From the NCBI RefSeq assembly GCF_965279675.1, contig NZ_CBDIIJ010000002.1, positions 1,116,001 to 1,180,000 on the forward strand: a stretch of DNA of 64,000 nt, written 5' to 3'. The notes below the pieces were generated by a model. The model was not told the origin of the DNA and did no database searches. It worked only from the letters and a program-made list of their open reading frames with translations. Each line of letters starts with the position of its first letter. Position 1 is the stretch's first letter. The DNA comes from Mucisphaera sp965279675. GTDB lineage: Bacteria > Planctomycetota > Phycisphaerae > Phycisphaerales > Phycisphaeraceae. Below are positions 10,138-19,260 of this stretch, one piece after another. The translations under genes and the position numbers were made by a program.

Positions 10138-11372
10138 AGCAATCACTCCTCACAGCATTGGCCATCCTCATCGGCATCTGCCTGGCCAACCCCCTCAAAG
10201 CACAAGCGCCCACCAACGGCCACCTGCTTATCATCGGCGGCGCTCTCGACTACGAAGACCCGAAGATCTACCACCACTTCCTTGATTTAGCTCGACAGAA
10301 CACGAAACAGCGACCGGTACGTATCGCCGTGATTCCCACCGCATCCGGCAACCCCGAACGGTCCGGGCGACTCACGGCCGAAGACATCCTCAAGCACGCG
10401 GCCACACACCCCTCGTATGAGCACTTAAAGATTGACGATCATCTTCGCGTCTCAATCCTGGAGATCACGACAGCCAACCCGGAAGCCGCACACGACCCCG
10501 ATATCGTTGCTCAGATCGATGCTTCCGATGCCCTCTGGTTCACAGGCGGCGACCAGTCCCGCATCACCGCCGTCTTCCGACCCGAAGCTGGCGACACGCC
10601 TGCCTTCCGCGCCGTACGTCGGCTGCTCGAGCGCGGAGGCGTCGTCGCCGGCACCTCCGCCGGCGCCGCCATGATGCCCGAGCGCATGATCCGCTGGGGC
10701 AACTCCGAAGAGGCCCTGCTGATCGGCCGCTCCGACGTCATCGAAGACCGAGGCGTCGGCGTCGGTCAGGGCATGGGCCTGATGGATGATGTCATGATCG
10801 ATCAGCATTTCTTGGAACGTCAAAGAATGGGCCGCCTGATCGTCGGAATGCATACCGAAGGGATCTGGCTCGGGCTGGGTATCAACGAGAATCGAGCGCT
10901 GGCTGTTGACCTCCACGAGGGAACCGGCAAAGCCATCGGCCATCACGCCGTATTTGTTGTCGACAACCGATATCGCAGCAACGACCCCAGAGAACGGCTG
11001 ATGACAGATGGCTACCGGATGTCCCTGCTGAGTGATGGCGATGAGATCGAACTCGCCACAGGTTTGATCCACACGCATCGCGAGAATGCAGAGTTTGAAT
11101 CAACAACCTTATTTGGTGAAGCCATGGGTGCACCCGATAATGTGGTCGTCATTCCTGTCTGGGATCGATTCCATCGATCGACCACCGACGCGGTTTTTTA
11201 TGCCCGCGTCCATATCAGCCGCGACTTCTTTCCCGAACCCGATGTTCGTCAGGCAGCTAAGCGACTCCGGGCCGAGATCGATGAGCAGCTCGCAAATCTC
11301 CAGTTAACCGAATCTCCACCACCAATAGCCTGGGACCCTTGGAACGAGACCCTTCAGGACACCCCCGAATGA
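10134..11372 (+). CDS. Cyanophycinase-like exopeptidase (family S51), exported
   Basis: The frame extends upstream to 10002, but ATG 10134 overlaps the previous stop (ATGA) and begins a clear signal peptide (MKQSLLTALAILIGICLANP, cleavage near residue 24). Active-site elements match CphB-type cyanophycinase: GGDQ (substrate Gln), GTSAG with nucleophile Ser175, and DQHFLERQRMGR from Asp223. This last segment keeps the full D-Q-H-x3-R-x-R-x2-R pattern, with His225 as predicted triad base. Cyanophycinase cleaves the multi-L-arginyl-poly-L-aspartate polymer to beta-Asp-Arg dipeptides; other S51 enzymes act on Asp dipeptides or peptides. Length (412 residues) exceeds the ~270 of CphB and the extra part is C-terminal. 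The gene is coupled to a metallopeptidase upstream and a YfcC-type carrier downstream. Confidence 0.85.
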   Translation: MKQSLLTALAILIGICLANPLKAQAPTNGHLLIIGGALDYEDPKIYHHFLDLARQNTKQRPVRIAVIPTASGNPERSGRLTAEDILKHAATHPSYEHLKIDDHLRVSILEITTANPEAAHDPDIVAQIDASDALWFTGGDQSRITAVFRPEAGDTPAFRAVRRLLERGGVVAGTSAGAAMMPERMIRWGNSEEALLIGRSDVIEDRGVGVGQGMGLMDDVMIDQHFLERQRMGRLIVGMHTEGIWLGLGINENRALAVDLHEGTGKAIGHHAVFVVDNRYRSNDPRERLMTDGYRMSLLSDGDEIELATGLIHTHRENAEFESTTLFGEAMGAPDNVVVIPVWDRFHRSTTDAVFYARVHISRDFFPEPDVRQAAKRLRAEIDEQLANLQLTESPPPIAWDPWNETLQDTPE

Positions 11373-12988
11373 ATCAGCCAGCCCCCAAAGCCTGGGCCAT
11401 GCCGCCCGCCCTGGTCATCCTGAGTTTCGTCCTCCTCTTCGCCGCGGTCGCCTCACTCGTGGTGCCTCGCGGCAGCTTCGAGCGCGAAGACCGCTTCTTC
11501 CCCACGCTCCATCGTGTCACCATCACCACACCTGACCCCACCCCAACCGTCCTCGCCTTCACCAACGGTCTCGATCCCGAAGACACCTGGACCGCACTCG
11601 ACCCCGAAAGTCGACTGCCCATCGATGACCTCACCGCTTATGTCGATCGCGACGTCCTGCTCGCTGGCTCCGATGGCTGGAACCGCACGGTGGTTCTGCC
11701 CGGCACGTACCAGTCACTAGCGGACGAAAGCCAGGCCAGCCTCAACGACATCCCCGCCGTGCTTGGCCGCGTGCTGCTAGCACCCATCCTCGGCCTGCAG
11801 GACAAAGCCTCCATCATCGGCTTCGTGCTGCTCATCGGCGGAGCCTTCGGCGTCATGCTTGGCACAGGTGCCATCGACCGCGGGCTCCGCGACGCCGTCC
11901 TCGGCCTCGAACGCGCCCGCCTCCGGCTGCTCGTCATCCCTATCAGCTTCGCCCTCTTTGCACTCGGCGGGTCGGTCTTCGGCATGGGTGAATCAACGAT
12001 CGCCTTCGTCCTCGTCACCATCCCGCTCGCCATCCGCCTGGGCTACGACACGGTGACAGGCGTTGCGATGTGCTACTTCGCCTCGCAGATCGGCTTTGCC
12101 GCCGCGTTCATGAACCCCTTCACGCTCGGCATCGGCCAGTCCATCGCCGAACTGCCTTACCTATCCGGCTTCAACCTCCGAGTTATCCTCTGGGGCCTCT
12201 TCACCACCCTCGGTATCGCATTTGTGCTCTGGCACGCCGAACGCGTCCGTCGTGACCCGACGCGCTCGCCAACCCTACAGCTGGATATCGAGCGCCGCCA
12301 GCACGCCGAAGCCGTCACCACCAGCCACGACCCACTCACGACACGCGACATCCTCGTGCTGATCGTGACCGTCGGCTCGATGTTCCTCGCCGCATGGGGC
12401 GTCTCCAGTTGGGGCTGGTACATCAACGAGATGGCCGCCATGTTCGTCGGCGCCGGTCTGCTAGCCGGCCTCGTGGCTGGCCTCGGACCCACCGCCATCG
12501 CCAACCGATTTGTGTCAGGTGCTTCCCTGATGATCGAGGCCTGCCTGATCATCGCCGTATCAGCAGGCGTCGTCATCGTGCTCTCTCAAGGCCAGGTGCT
12601 CGACACCCTCCTCCACGCCCTCGCCAACCCGCTCGACGCCCTTCCAGGCTGGCTGGCCCCAACTGTCATCATGCTCGTCCAGGCCTGCATCAACTTCTTC
12701 GTGCCTTCAGGTTCGGGCCAGGCCGCCATGACCATGCCCATCGTCGCCCCGCTCTGCGACCTCGTCTCGATCGATCGCCAGATCGGCGTGCTTGCCTTCC
12801 AGTTTGGTGACGGCCTCGGCAACACCCTCATCCCCACCTCAGCGGTGCTGATGGGCGTCCTCGGCGCAGCCCGCGTCGACTGGGCCACCTGGGTCCGGTG
12901 GGTCTTCCCCTTCGTACTCTTTCTGCACCTGATTGCCGCCGTCGTCCTAATCGCCGTCACACTCGGACCAGCAGCCTGGCTGCAGTAA
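11369..12988 (+). CDS. YfcC/DcuC-family membrane transporter
   Basis: The start at 11369 overlaps the previous stop (ATGA). The 539-residue product has a first membrane segment at ~12-33, a periplasmic loop to ~135 and then about 11 hydrophobic segments. Signature stretches of the YfcC branch of the C4-dicarboxylate anaerobic carrier family are present: GGAFGVMLGTGAID, GGSVFGMGES, IGFAAAFMNPFTLGI and, near the end, FFVPSGSGQAAMTMP. Family members are assigned to uptake or antiport of dicarboxylates or basic amino acids, often without proof. The position after a cyanophycinase-like enzyme and a peptidase suggests it carries aspartate-, arginine- or dipeptide-type products; that is inference. 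Confidence 0.82.
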   Translation: MNQPAPKAWAMPPALVILSFVLLFAAVASLVVPRGSFEREDRFFPTLHRVTITTPDPTPTVLAFTNGLDPEDTWTALDPESRLPIDDLTAYVDRDVLLAGSDGWNRTVVLPGTYQSLADESQASLNDIPAVLGRVLLAPILGLQDKASIIGFVLLIGGAFGVMLGTGAIDRGLRDAVLGLERARLRLLVIPISFALFALGGSVFGMGESTIAFVLVTIPLAIRLGYDTVTGVAMCYFASQIGFAAAFMNPFTLGIGQSIAELPYLSGFNLRVILWGLFTTLGIAFVLWHAERVRRDPTRSPTLQLDIERRQHAEAVTTSHDPLTTRDILVLIVTVGSMFLAAWGVSSWGWYINEMAAMFVGAGLLAGLVAGLGPTAIANRFVSGASLMIEACLIIAVSAGVVIVLSQGQVLDTLLHALANPLDALPGWLAPTVIMLVQACINFFVPSGSGQAAMTMPIVAPLCDLVSIDRQIGVLAFQFGDGLGNTLIPTSAVLMGVLGAARVDWATWVRWVFPFVLFLHLIAAVVLIAVTLGPAAWLQ

Positions 12989-13003
12989 GCAGCATACTGC
13001 TTA
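12986..13003. terminator. Weak hairpin between convergent genes
   Basis: A 7-bp perfect stem (TAAGCAG / CTGCTTA) with a CATA loop overlaps the stop codon of the YfcC gene and lies before the 3' end of gcvP. No T run follows on either strand, so it may only be a weak or factor-dependent signal. Confidence 0.25.
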
Positions 13004-13036
13004 CCCTTGGCCCGGAACAGCATCGATCAAAACGAA

Positions 13037-15940
13037 TCAGGCAAGCTCTTCCACCGACGGGCACGTGCACGCCGGATTCCTGTCACCATAAGCGTTATCC
13101 GTCCGAGAGATCGGAGGCCAGAACTTGCGTGCACGTACCCAGTCAAGCGGATAGGCCGCCTGCTCCCGAGAATAAGCACGATTCCAGGCATCCGACATCA
13201 GGTCTTCCGCCGGATGCGGGGCCCGCTTGAGCGGGTTGTCGTCACGCGGCCACTCCCCTGCAGCAACCCGGTCGATCTCACGACGAATCTGAATCATCGC
13301 ATCGCAGAAACGATCCATCTCCTCGAGGTCTTCCGACTCCGTCGGCTCGATCATCAGCGTCCCCGCCACCGGCCAGGACATCGTTGGCGCGTGAAACCCG
13401 AAGTCCATCAACCGCTTCGCGATGTCCTCCACGGTCAGACCCGCAGCAGCTTCAAACGGACGACAATCGACGATGAACTCGTGTGCCACTCTGCCGGTCT
13501 TGCCCGTAAACAGCACCGGGTAGTACTCTGCAAGCCGCGTGGCCATGTAATTCGAACTCAGTATCGCCGTCGCCGTCGCACGCCTGACCCCCGCCAGCCC
13601 CATCATCCGCAGGTACATCCAGGAGATCACCAGAATCGACGCAGACCCATAGTTGGCCGCGGACACAGCACCTACATGGTTACCCTGAGCCTCCAGAGGA
13701 TCACCCGGCAGATAAGGGCGCAGATGAGCAGCTACCGCAATAGGCCCGACGCCAGGACCACCCCCGCCATGCGGAATGCAGAAGGTCTTGTGCAGATTCA
13801 GGTGACAGACATCCGCCCCGTAATCACCCGGCCGGCACAACCCCACCTGAGCGTTCAGATTCGCCCCATCCATATATACCTGCCCGCCATGCTCGTGGAC
13901 GATCGCGCAAGCCTCCGCCACACCCGGCTCAAACACGCCATGCGTGGATGGGTACGTCACCATCATGGCCGCCAGCCGATCCGAATGAGCCTCAGCCTTC
14001 GACCGCAGATCGTCGAGGTCGACATCGCCATGCTTGTTGCAACTCACCGGAACCACTCGCAGCCCGGCGATCACCGCTGAGGCCGGATTCGTCCCATGAG
14101 CCGATGTCGGAATGAGCACCACGTCACGCTCAGACTGACCATTGGCGGCGTGATAAGCCTTGATTGCCAGCAACCCCGCATACTCGCCCTGCGACCCCGC
14201 GTTCGGCTGGAGCGATGCCCCATCAAATCCCGTCAGCTCCGCCAGCCAGTGCTCCAGCTGACCGATCATCGACTGGTAGCCCCGCGTATGCCGCTTGGGT
14301 GCATACGGGTGCAGGCCATTCCAGGTGTCCCACCCAATCGGTGCCAACTCCGCCGCCGCGTTCAGCTTCATCGTGCAACTGCCAAGCGGAATCATCGACT
14401 GTGCCAGCGTCAAGTCCTTACGCTCCAGACCGTCGATATAGCGCAACAACCGTGACTCACTCCGATACGCATGAAACACTTCATGCTCCATCAGCCCACC
14501 CGTTCGCTTGAGCGAGTTAGGCAAGTCGCCCGCCTCGTCAACCAACGCATCATTGACACCCAACGCACGCAGCACACCCAGCAGGTTCTCGTCTCGCGTT
14601 GTCTCATCAACACTGATGCCAACACGCCGTTCATCAATCCGTCGAAGCAGTAGGCCCTCTGCCTCAGCCGCTGCAAGTACAGCATCGCTTTCGGAAACGG
14701 TCACCACGATGCTGTCGAAGACCGGCCCCTCAGACACTTCGAGTCCCGCCGCCTGGAGCGTTTGCCGAAGCCGCTCGGCAGACGATCGCACACGCTCCGC
14801 AATCTCCCGTAGCCCCTCCGGCCCGTGATACAACCCGTGCATCGATGCCACCACCGCCAGCAGCACCTGCGCCGTGCAGATGTTTGAGGTCGCCTTGTCC
14901 CGACGGATATGCTGCTCACGCGTCTGAAGCGTCAACCGCAGGGCACGACGACCCGCCGCGTCCTTTGAGACACCCACGATCCGACCCGGGACCTTCCGCA
15001 GATGAGCCTGCTTGGTCGCGAAGTACGCCGCATGCGGGCCACCATAACCCAGTGGCACACCAAATCGCTGAGCCGAACCGATCGCGATGTCCGCGCCTTC
15101 CCCGCCCCATGCACTCGGCGGCTGCAGCAGCAACAGTGATAACGGATCACACGCGGCCACAACCAGGCAGCCCGCCTCGCGCGCCTGCTCACACAATCCA
15201 TCAAAACTGTCGATCCGACCAAATGTATCCGGCCGCTGAACGAGCACGCCCGCCACCGCTTCAAGGTCAGCTTCGGCCAGCGAATGAGGATCGACCACAC
15301 GAAGCTCAACGCCCATCGACCCACAGCGTGTCCCCAAAACCACAAGCGTCTGAGGATGACACCGATCCGAAGCCAGAAACACACGCCGCTGCCCCTTGGC
15401 CACCGACACGCAAAGACTCATCGCCTCAGCAGCCGCCGTTGCTTCATCCAGCAACGAGGCGTTCGCCACAGGCAAACCCGTCAACTCCGCGATCATCGTC
15501 TGAAAGTTCAGGAGAGCCTCAAGACGCCCCTGGCTGATCTCTGACTGGTACGGCGTATAAGCCGTATACCACCGCGGGTTCTCAAGAATGTGCCGCTGAA
15601 TCGCCGGCATCGTTACAACCCCGTGATACCCCTGGCCAATCATCGGCTTGAGCACCACGTTCTGGTCGGCCAGGGCCCGCAACTCAGCCAACGCCTGAGG
15701 CTCATCCACCGCATCAGGCAAGTCAGGAACACCCGAAGACCGAACCCCAGCGGGCACCACCTCATCCATCAACTGGTCGAGGGTCGACAGGCCCAGCACC
15801 GAGAGCATCCGCCGCTCGGCATCGGGAGAAACCCCCACGTGCCGGCGCTCGAAACCACTCGCGGGCTGCCCACCCAGCGGGGTCATCTCTAACACCGTCT
15901 CACTGCCAGCCCGTTCGCCATGTTTCATCATCATCGTCAT
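13037..15940 (-). CDS. gcvP: Glycine dehydrogenase (aminomethyl-transferring), fused P-protein
   Basis: This is the pyridoxal-phosphate enzyme that decarboxylates glycine and passes the aminomethyl group to lipoyl-H protein. The 967-residue product is the long, fused form with both halves, close to the usual ~950 residues. N-terminal family landmarks include YTPYQSEISQGRLE and LDEATAAAEAM. The C-terminal half has NAGSQGEYAGL, SAHGTNPASA and the PLP lysine in LHKTFCIPHGGGGPG (Lys718). The open frame runs up to 16012, but conserved sequence starts late, so ATG 15940 (MTMMMKHG) is chosen; the exact start is uncertain. The T, H and L partners are not in the window. It is transcribed away from polX and converges on the YfcC gene. 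Confidence 0.95.
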   Translation of the reverse strand: MTMMMKHGERAGSETVLEMTPLGGQPASGFERRHVGVSPDAERRMLSVLGLSTLDQLMDEVVPAGVRSSGVPDLPDAVDEPQALAELRALADQNVVLKPMIGQGYHGVVTMPAIQRHILENPRWYTAYTPYQSEISQGRLEALLNFQTMIAELTGLPVANASLLDEATAAAEAMSLCVSVAKGQRRVFLASDRCHPQTLVVLGTRCGSMGVELRVVDPHSLAEADLEAVAGVLVQRPDTFGRIDSFDGLCEQAREAGCLVVAACDPLSLLLLQPPSAWGGEGADIAIGSAQRFGVPLGYGGPHAAYFATKQAHLRKVPGRIVGVSKDAAGRRALRLTLQTREQHIRRDKATSNICTAQVLLAVVASMHGLYHGPEGLREIAERVRSSAERLRQTLQAAGLEVSEGPVFDSIVVTVSESDAVLAAAEAEGLLLRRIDERRVGISVDETTRDENLLGVLRALGVNDALVDEAGDLPNSLKRTGGLMEHEVFHAYRSESRLLRYIDGLERKDLTLAQSMIPLGSCTMKLNAAAELAPIGWDTWNGLHPYAPKRHTRGYQSMIGQLEHWLAELTGFDGASLQPNAGSQGEYAGLLAIKAYHAANGQSERDVVLIPTSAHGTNPASAVIAGLRVVPVSCNKHGDVDLDDLRSKAEAHSDRLAAMMVTYPSTHGVFEPGVAEACAIVHEHGGQVYMDGANLNAQVGLCRPGDYGADVCHLNLHKTFCIPHGGGGPGVGPIAVAAHLRPYLPGDPLEAQGNHVGAVSAANYGSASILVISWMYLRMMGLAGVRRATATAILSSNYMATRLAEYYPVLFTGKTGRVAHEFIVDCRPFEAAAGLTVEDIAKRLMDFGFHAPTMSWPVAGTLMIEPTESEDLEEMDRFCDAMIQIRREIDRVAAGEWPRDDNPLKRAPHPAEDLMSDAWNRAYSREQAAYPLDWVRARKFWPPISRTDNAYGDRNPACTCPSVEELA

Positions 15941-16041
15941 AGAAGGTCTGCATCCTGCCTTGACCATAGGGAAGAAAAGGATGGAATTCAGCAAACGGCC
16001 GGCTACACGCACCCCGCCAGCACGCGTAAGCTCAGAGCATC

Positions 16042-17853
16042 ATGCCCAAGACCAATGCCGAACTGGCCGCAATCCTACAGGAGATGGCTCACCTGCAAGA
16101 AATCCTGGGTGCCAACCGCTTCAAGGTGATCGCTCTCCAAAAAGCCGCCCGCACCGCCGAGGACCACCCCACACCACTGGCCTCTCTCCCCACCGCCGAA
16201 CTCCTGGACATCGACGGCATCGGCAAAGGCGTCGCCGGCCGAATCACCGAATGGGCAGAAACTGGCGATATCCAGGAACGCAAAGACCTCCTCGCCAAAA
16301 TCCCCACCGGGCTCCCGGCCCTGCTCTCCGTCTCCGGCCTTGGCCCGAAGACAGTCCAGCTGCTCTGGAAAGAGGCCGACATCACCTCGATCGAAGACCT
16401 CAAACAGGCCCTCGAAGACGACCAGAAATCGGCAGAAGTCGCCGCGATCAAAGGCCTTGGCGAAAAGAAACTTCAGGCCATCCGCAAAAATCTCGCGTTC
16501 CTCGATTGCTCAGCCGGCCGCGTCCGGCTGGGAACGGCCATGACACTCGCCAAAGCAGTGCTAGAGGCAGTTAAAGGCTTCGAGCACGTCGACGAAGCCG
16601 TCTACGCCGGCAGCCTGCGCCGGGGTAAAGAGACCATCGGCGACATCGACATCCTCGTCCGTACCGATGCCGATGAGCCCAAACGCAAGAAGATGGCCAA
16701 GGCGTTCAACAGGCTGGACCTCGTGACCGAGATCCTCGCCGAGGGCGCGACCAAGGCCTCCGCCCGTATGCAGAGCCACCCTGACGGCCCAGAGATACAG
16801 GTCGATCTCCGCATGGTTCCCAGCACCAGCTTCGGCGCCGCCCTCATGTACTTCACCGGATCCAAGGAGCACAATGTCCGCCTGCGCGCCCGCGCCCAAG
16901 ACCGCGGACTCTCGCTCAACGAATACGGCCTCTGGAAAGGCAAAGCCCCTCAGCAGGGCCAAGGCGACACCAAACAACTCGTCACCGGTGCCGCCGAAGA
17001 AGACGTCTTTGCCGCCCTCGATCTGGCCTACGTCCCTCCCGAACGCAGAGAAGACCGAGGCGAGATCGACCAGGCCCAGAAGGCCTTTGAGAGCAAAAAC
17101 CGAAAGCTCCCCAAGCTGATCGAGCAAGCCGATATCCTCGCCGACCTGCACACACACACCACAGCCAGCGACGGCAGTCTGTCGATCGATGAGATGGCCG
17201 AAGCCGCCATCGCACGGGGGCTCAAGATCCTGGCCATCACCGATCATTCAAAGAGCCAGGTCCAGGCCCGTGGACTCTCTGAAGAACGAATCCGCGAGCA
17301 CATCCAGGCCGTCCGCGAGGCCAACAGCCGCTTCGGCAGGAAAATCACCCTGCTCGCCGGCAGCGAAGTCGACATCCTCGCCGATGGCAGCCTTGACTAC
17401 CCTGACGATCTGCTCGCCGAGCTCGATATCGTCGTGGCCTCACCCCACGCCGCACTCTCGCAAGACCCAGACACAGCCACGGCCCGGCTGATTGCCGCCA
17501 TCGAACACCCCCACGTCCACATCATCGGCCACCCGACCGGCAGGCTCATCAACCGCAGAGAGGGCCTGAGTCCCGATATCACAGCTATCATCGACGCCGC
17601 AGAAGCTCATGGCGTCGCCCTCGAAATCAACGCCAATCACTACCGGCTCGACCTCCGCGACACCCACGCCACCCTCGCGATCGAAGCCGGCGTGCCCCTC
17701 GCCATCAACACCGACGCCCACAGCCAGCAGGATTTCAATCAGCTCCAGTACGGCATCCTTACCGCCCGCCGCGCCGGCGCCACCGCCAATGACGTGCTCA
17801 ACGCCTGGAAGCCCAGGAAGGTTCTTGACTGGCTGGGATCACACAAAAAATAG
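16042..17853 (+). CDS. polX: PolX-type DNA polymerase/3'-5' exonuclease (Pol beta-like plus PHP domain)
   Basis: The 603-residue product has the bacterial PolX order. An N-terminal 8-kDa-like and helix-hairpin-helix part contains LLDIDGIGKGVA and VSGLGPKT. The family X nucleotidyltransferase follows, with GSLRRG and the catalytic GDIDIL aspartates near residues 190-204. From residue ~367 there is a C-terminal PHP phosphoesterase, with motifs DLHTHTTASDG, ITDHS, GSEVDIL, ASPH, GHPTGR, LEIN and NTDAH. PolX enzymes fill short gaps in base-excision repair and the PHP domain gives exonuclease or AP-endonuclease activity. All metal-ligand motifs appear intact. Its stop codon lies inside the terminator of the opposite-strand phosphofructokinase gene. 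Confidence 0.95.
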   Translation: MPKTNAELAAILQEMAHLQEILGANRFKVIALQKAARTAEDHPTPLASLPTAELLDIDGIGKGVAGRITEWAETGDIQERKDLLAKIPTGLPALLSVSGLGPKTVQLLWKEADITSIEDLKQALEDDQKSAEVAAIKGLGEKKLQAIRKNLAFLDCSAGRVRLGTAMTLAKAVLEAVKGFEHVDEAVYAGSLRRGKETIGDIDILVRTDADEPKRKKMAKAFNRLDLVTEILAEGATKASARMQSHPDGPEIQVDLRMVPSTSFGAALMYFTGSKEHNVRLRARAQDRGLSLNEYGLWKGKAPQQGQGDTKQLVTGAAEEDVFAALDLAYVPPERREDRGEIDQAQKAFESKNRKLPKLIEQADILADLHTHTTASDGSLSIDEMAEAAIARGLKILAITDHSKSQVQARGLSEERIREHIQAVREANSRFGRKITLLAGSEVDILADGSLDYPDDLLAELDIVVASPHAALSQDPDTATARLIAAIEHPHVHIIGHPTGRLINRREGLSPDITAIIDAAEAHGVALEINANHYRLDLRDTHATLAIEAGVPLAINTDAHSQQDFNQLQYGILTARRAGATANDVLNAWKPRKVLDWLGSHKK

Positions 17854-17874
17854 CCCCGGGCCGAGACCCGGGGC
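17845..17874 (-). terminator. Intrinsic terminator of the PPi-phosphofructokinase gene
   Basis: Read on the minus strand, a perfect 8-bp stem (GCCCCGGG / CCCGGGGC, 17853-17860 and 17867-17874) is followed after two bases by six T residues (17845-17850). The element overlaps the last codons and stop of polX. On the plus strand no T run follows, so it should stop only the minus-strand gene. Confidence 0.8.
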
Positions 17875-17902
17875 CAAATCACATCAACAAAAGAGTCGCT
17901 GG

Positions 17903-19096
17903 CTATAGCAGCGTCTCGACTTTCGGCAGCTCACCAACAATCGGCCCCAGGTAATCCTTAAACGAAGCATCGATGTCACAGCCATCCACGATGTACTTGG
18001 GATCCAGTGTCTTGGTCTTCGCCGCCACATCCGTCAGCTCGATCCGTTGATACTCGACGGTGTATGGGTTGTCCGAGGTCCGAACGATCGCGATCGATCC
18101 GTCAATGTCGCCACTCGTCGCCAACTCCGCCGCCTTCCTGCCGGAACCACGAGCCTCGCGCGCGTCCGCTTCCGAGACCACACCCGCAAAGCAGCGCTGC
18201 AGATACCCGAACGTGTCCGCACGCACCCGCTTCGCACCCAGCTTCTCCTTAATCAGGTTTGCGAGCAGATCCCCAAGCGCCCCCGTGCCCGACAACTGCA
18301 CGTTCCCGTGCGCATCCTTCTCCACATCCTTCGCGAGCTTGGTCACCAACGGCTGCCCGTCCGAATCGTGAATGCCCTCCGACACCGCGATCAGACAACG
18401 CCCACGCTCCTTGAAGACGCGGTCGACATCCGCCAGAAACTTCTCCTCGCTGAAAGCAACCTCCGGGACATAAATCAGGTGCGGGCCATCTGCCGCAGAT
18501 CGACGACCGAGCATGGAAGCCGCCGTGAGGAAACCCGCGTGCCGGCCCATGATGACGTTGATCTTGATCCCGGGCAACGCAGCATTATCAAGGTTGTCGC
18601 CCATGAAGGCCTGAGCCACAAACTTCGCCGCGGAACCAAAACCCGGCGTGTGGTCATTCTTCACCAGATCGTTATCGATGGTCTTTGGCACGTGGAAGCA
18701 GTGCATCTCATAGTCCTGTGCCTTTGCCATCTCATTCACAATCCGGCAGGTGTCCGAAGAATCGTTCCCGCCGATGTAGAAGAAGTAACGCACGTTCTGC
18801 TGCTTGAAAACCTCGAAGATCTTCTCGCAGTACGCCGCGTCAGGCTTGTCCCGTGATGACCCCAGACCCGCGGAAGGCGTCGCCGCCAAAGCATCAAGCT
18901 GCGCCTGACTCAGGTCCTGCAACTCGATGAAGTCGTTCTTGATAATCCCGCTCACCGCGTGCCGAGCCCCCAGGATCTTCTGCACGCCCGGCTTGCCCTT
19001 CAGGCCCTCAATCACACCAACCAGCGACTGGTTAATGACCGCGGTCGGGCCACCTGACTGACCAATCACAGCGTTGCCCTGTAAAGATGTCGTCAT
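17903..19096 (-). CDS. pfp: Pyrophosphate-dependent 6-phosphofructokinase
   Basis: The enzyme interconverts fructose 6-phosphate and fructose 1,6-bisphosphate. The phosphoryl-donor loop reads IGGNDSSDT, with Asp112 where ATP enzymes have Gly (E. coli Gly104). The catalytic loop reads PKTIDND (137-143), with Lys where E. coli has Gly124. Both changes are the known markers of PPi use, which would make the step reversible. MGRHAGFL is the fructose-phosphate binding segment. The 397-residue length fits the short PPi-PFK group. A GAGGA ribosome-binding sequence lies 8 bases before the ATG. It is divergent from a second phosphofructokinase gene across 164 bp and ends at a strong terminator. Confidence 0.92.
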   Translation of the reverse strand: MTTSLQGNAVIGQSGGPTAVINQSLVGVIEGLKGKPGVQKILGARHAVSGIIKNDFIELQDLSQAQLDALAATPSAGLGSSRDKPDAAYCEKIFEVFKQQNVRYFFYIGGNDSSDTCRIVNEMAKAQDYEMHCFHVPKTIDNDLVKNDHTPGFGSAAKFVAQAFMGDNLDNAALPGIKINVIMGRHAGFLTAASMLGRRSAADGPHLIYVPEVAFSEEKFLADVDRVFKERGRCLIAVSEGIHDSDGQPLVTKLAKDVEKDAHGNVQLSGTGALGDLLANLIKEKLGAKRVRADTFGYLQRCFAGVVSEADAREARGSGRKAAELATSGDIDGSIAIVRTSDNPYTVEYQRIELTDVAAKTKTLDPKYIVDGCDIDASFKDYLGPIVGELPKVETLL

Positions 19097-19166
19097 CTTT
19101 CACATCCTCGAATTAGGAGGTATTTAGTTTGATTTCGGCCGGTCTGGCCGAGACGGTGGGTGGCGA

Positions 19167-19196
19167 ATTATAAAGGATTGAACGGTTTGTTTTTCA
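19167..19196 (-). promoter_or_regulatory. Candidate promoter of the PPi-phosphofructokinase gene
   Basis: On the minus strand a perfect TATAAT (19167-19172) lies 71 bases before the start codon, with TGAAAA 18 bases further upstream (19191-19196) as a weak -35. It lies in the 164-bp region shared with the divergent ATP-type gene. Prediction from consensus only. Confidence 0.4.
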
Positions 19197-19260
19197 GACC
19201 ACCTCCTTCAGCCGCCTTCAGCCATACCCAAGCGATATCGATAAGGACCCTCAGAAGATC

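Noticed and set aside
13007..14080. 357-codon plus-strand frame
   Set aside because: It lies wholly inside gcvP, which has full family motifs on the opposite strand; the product is Arg/His-rich without known domains.
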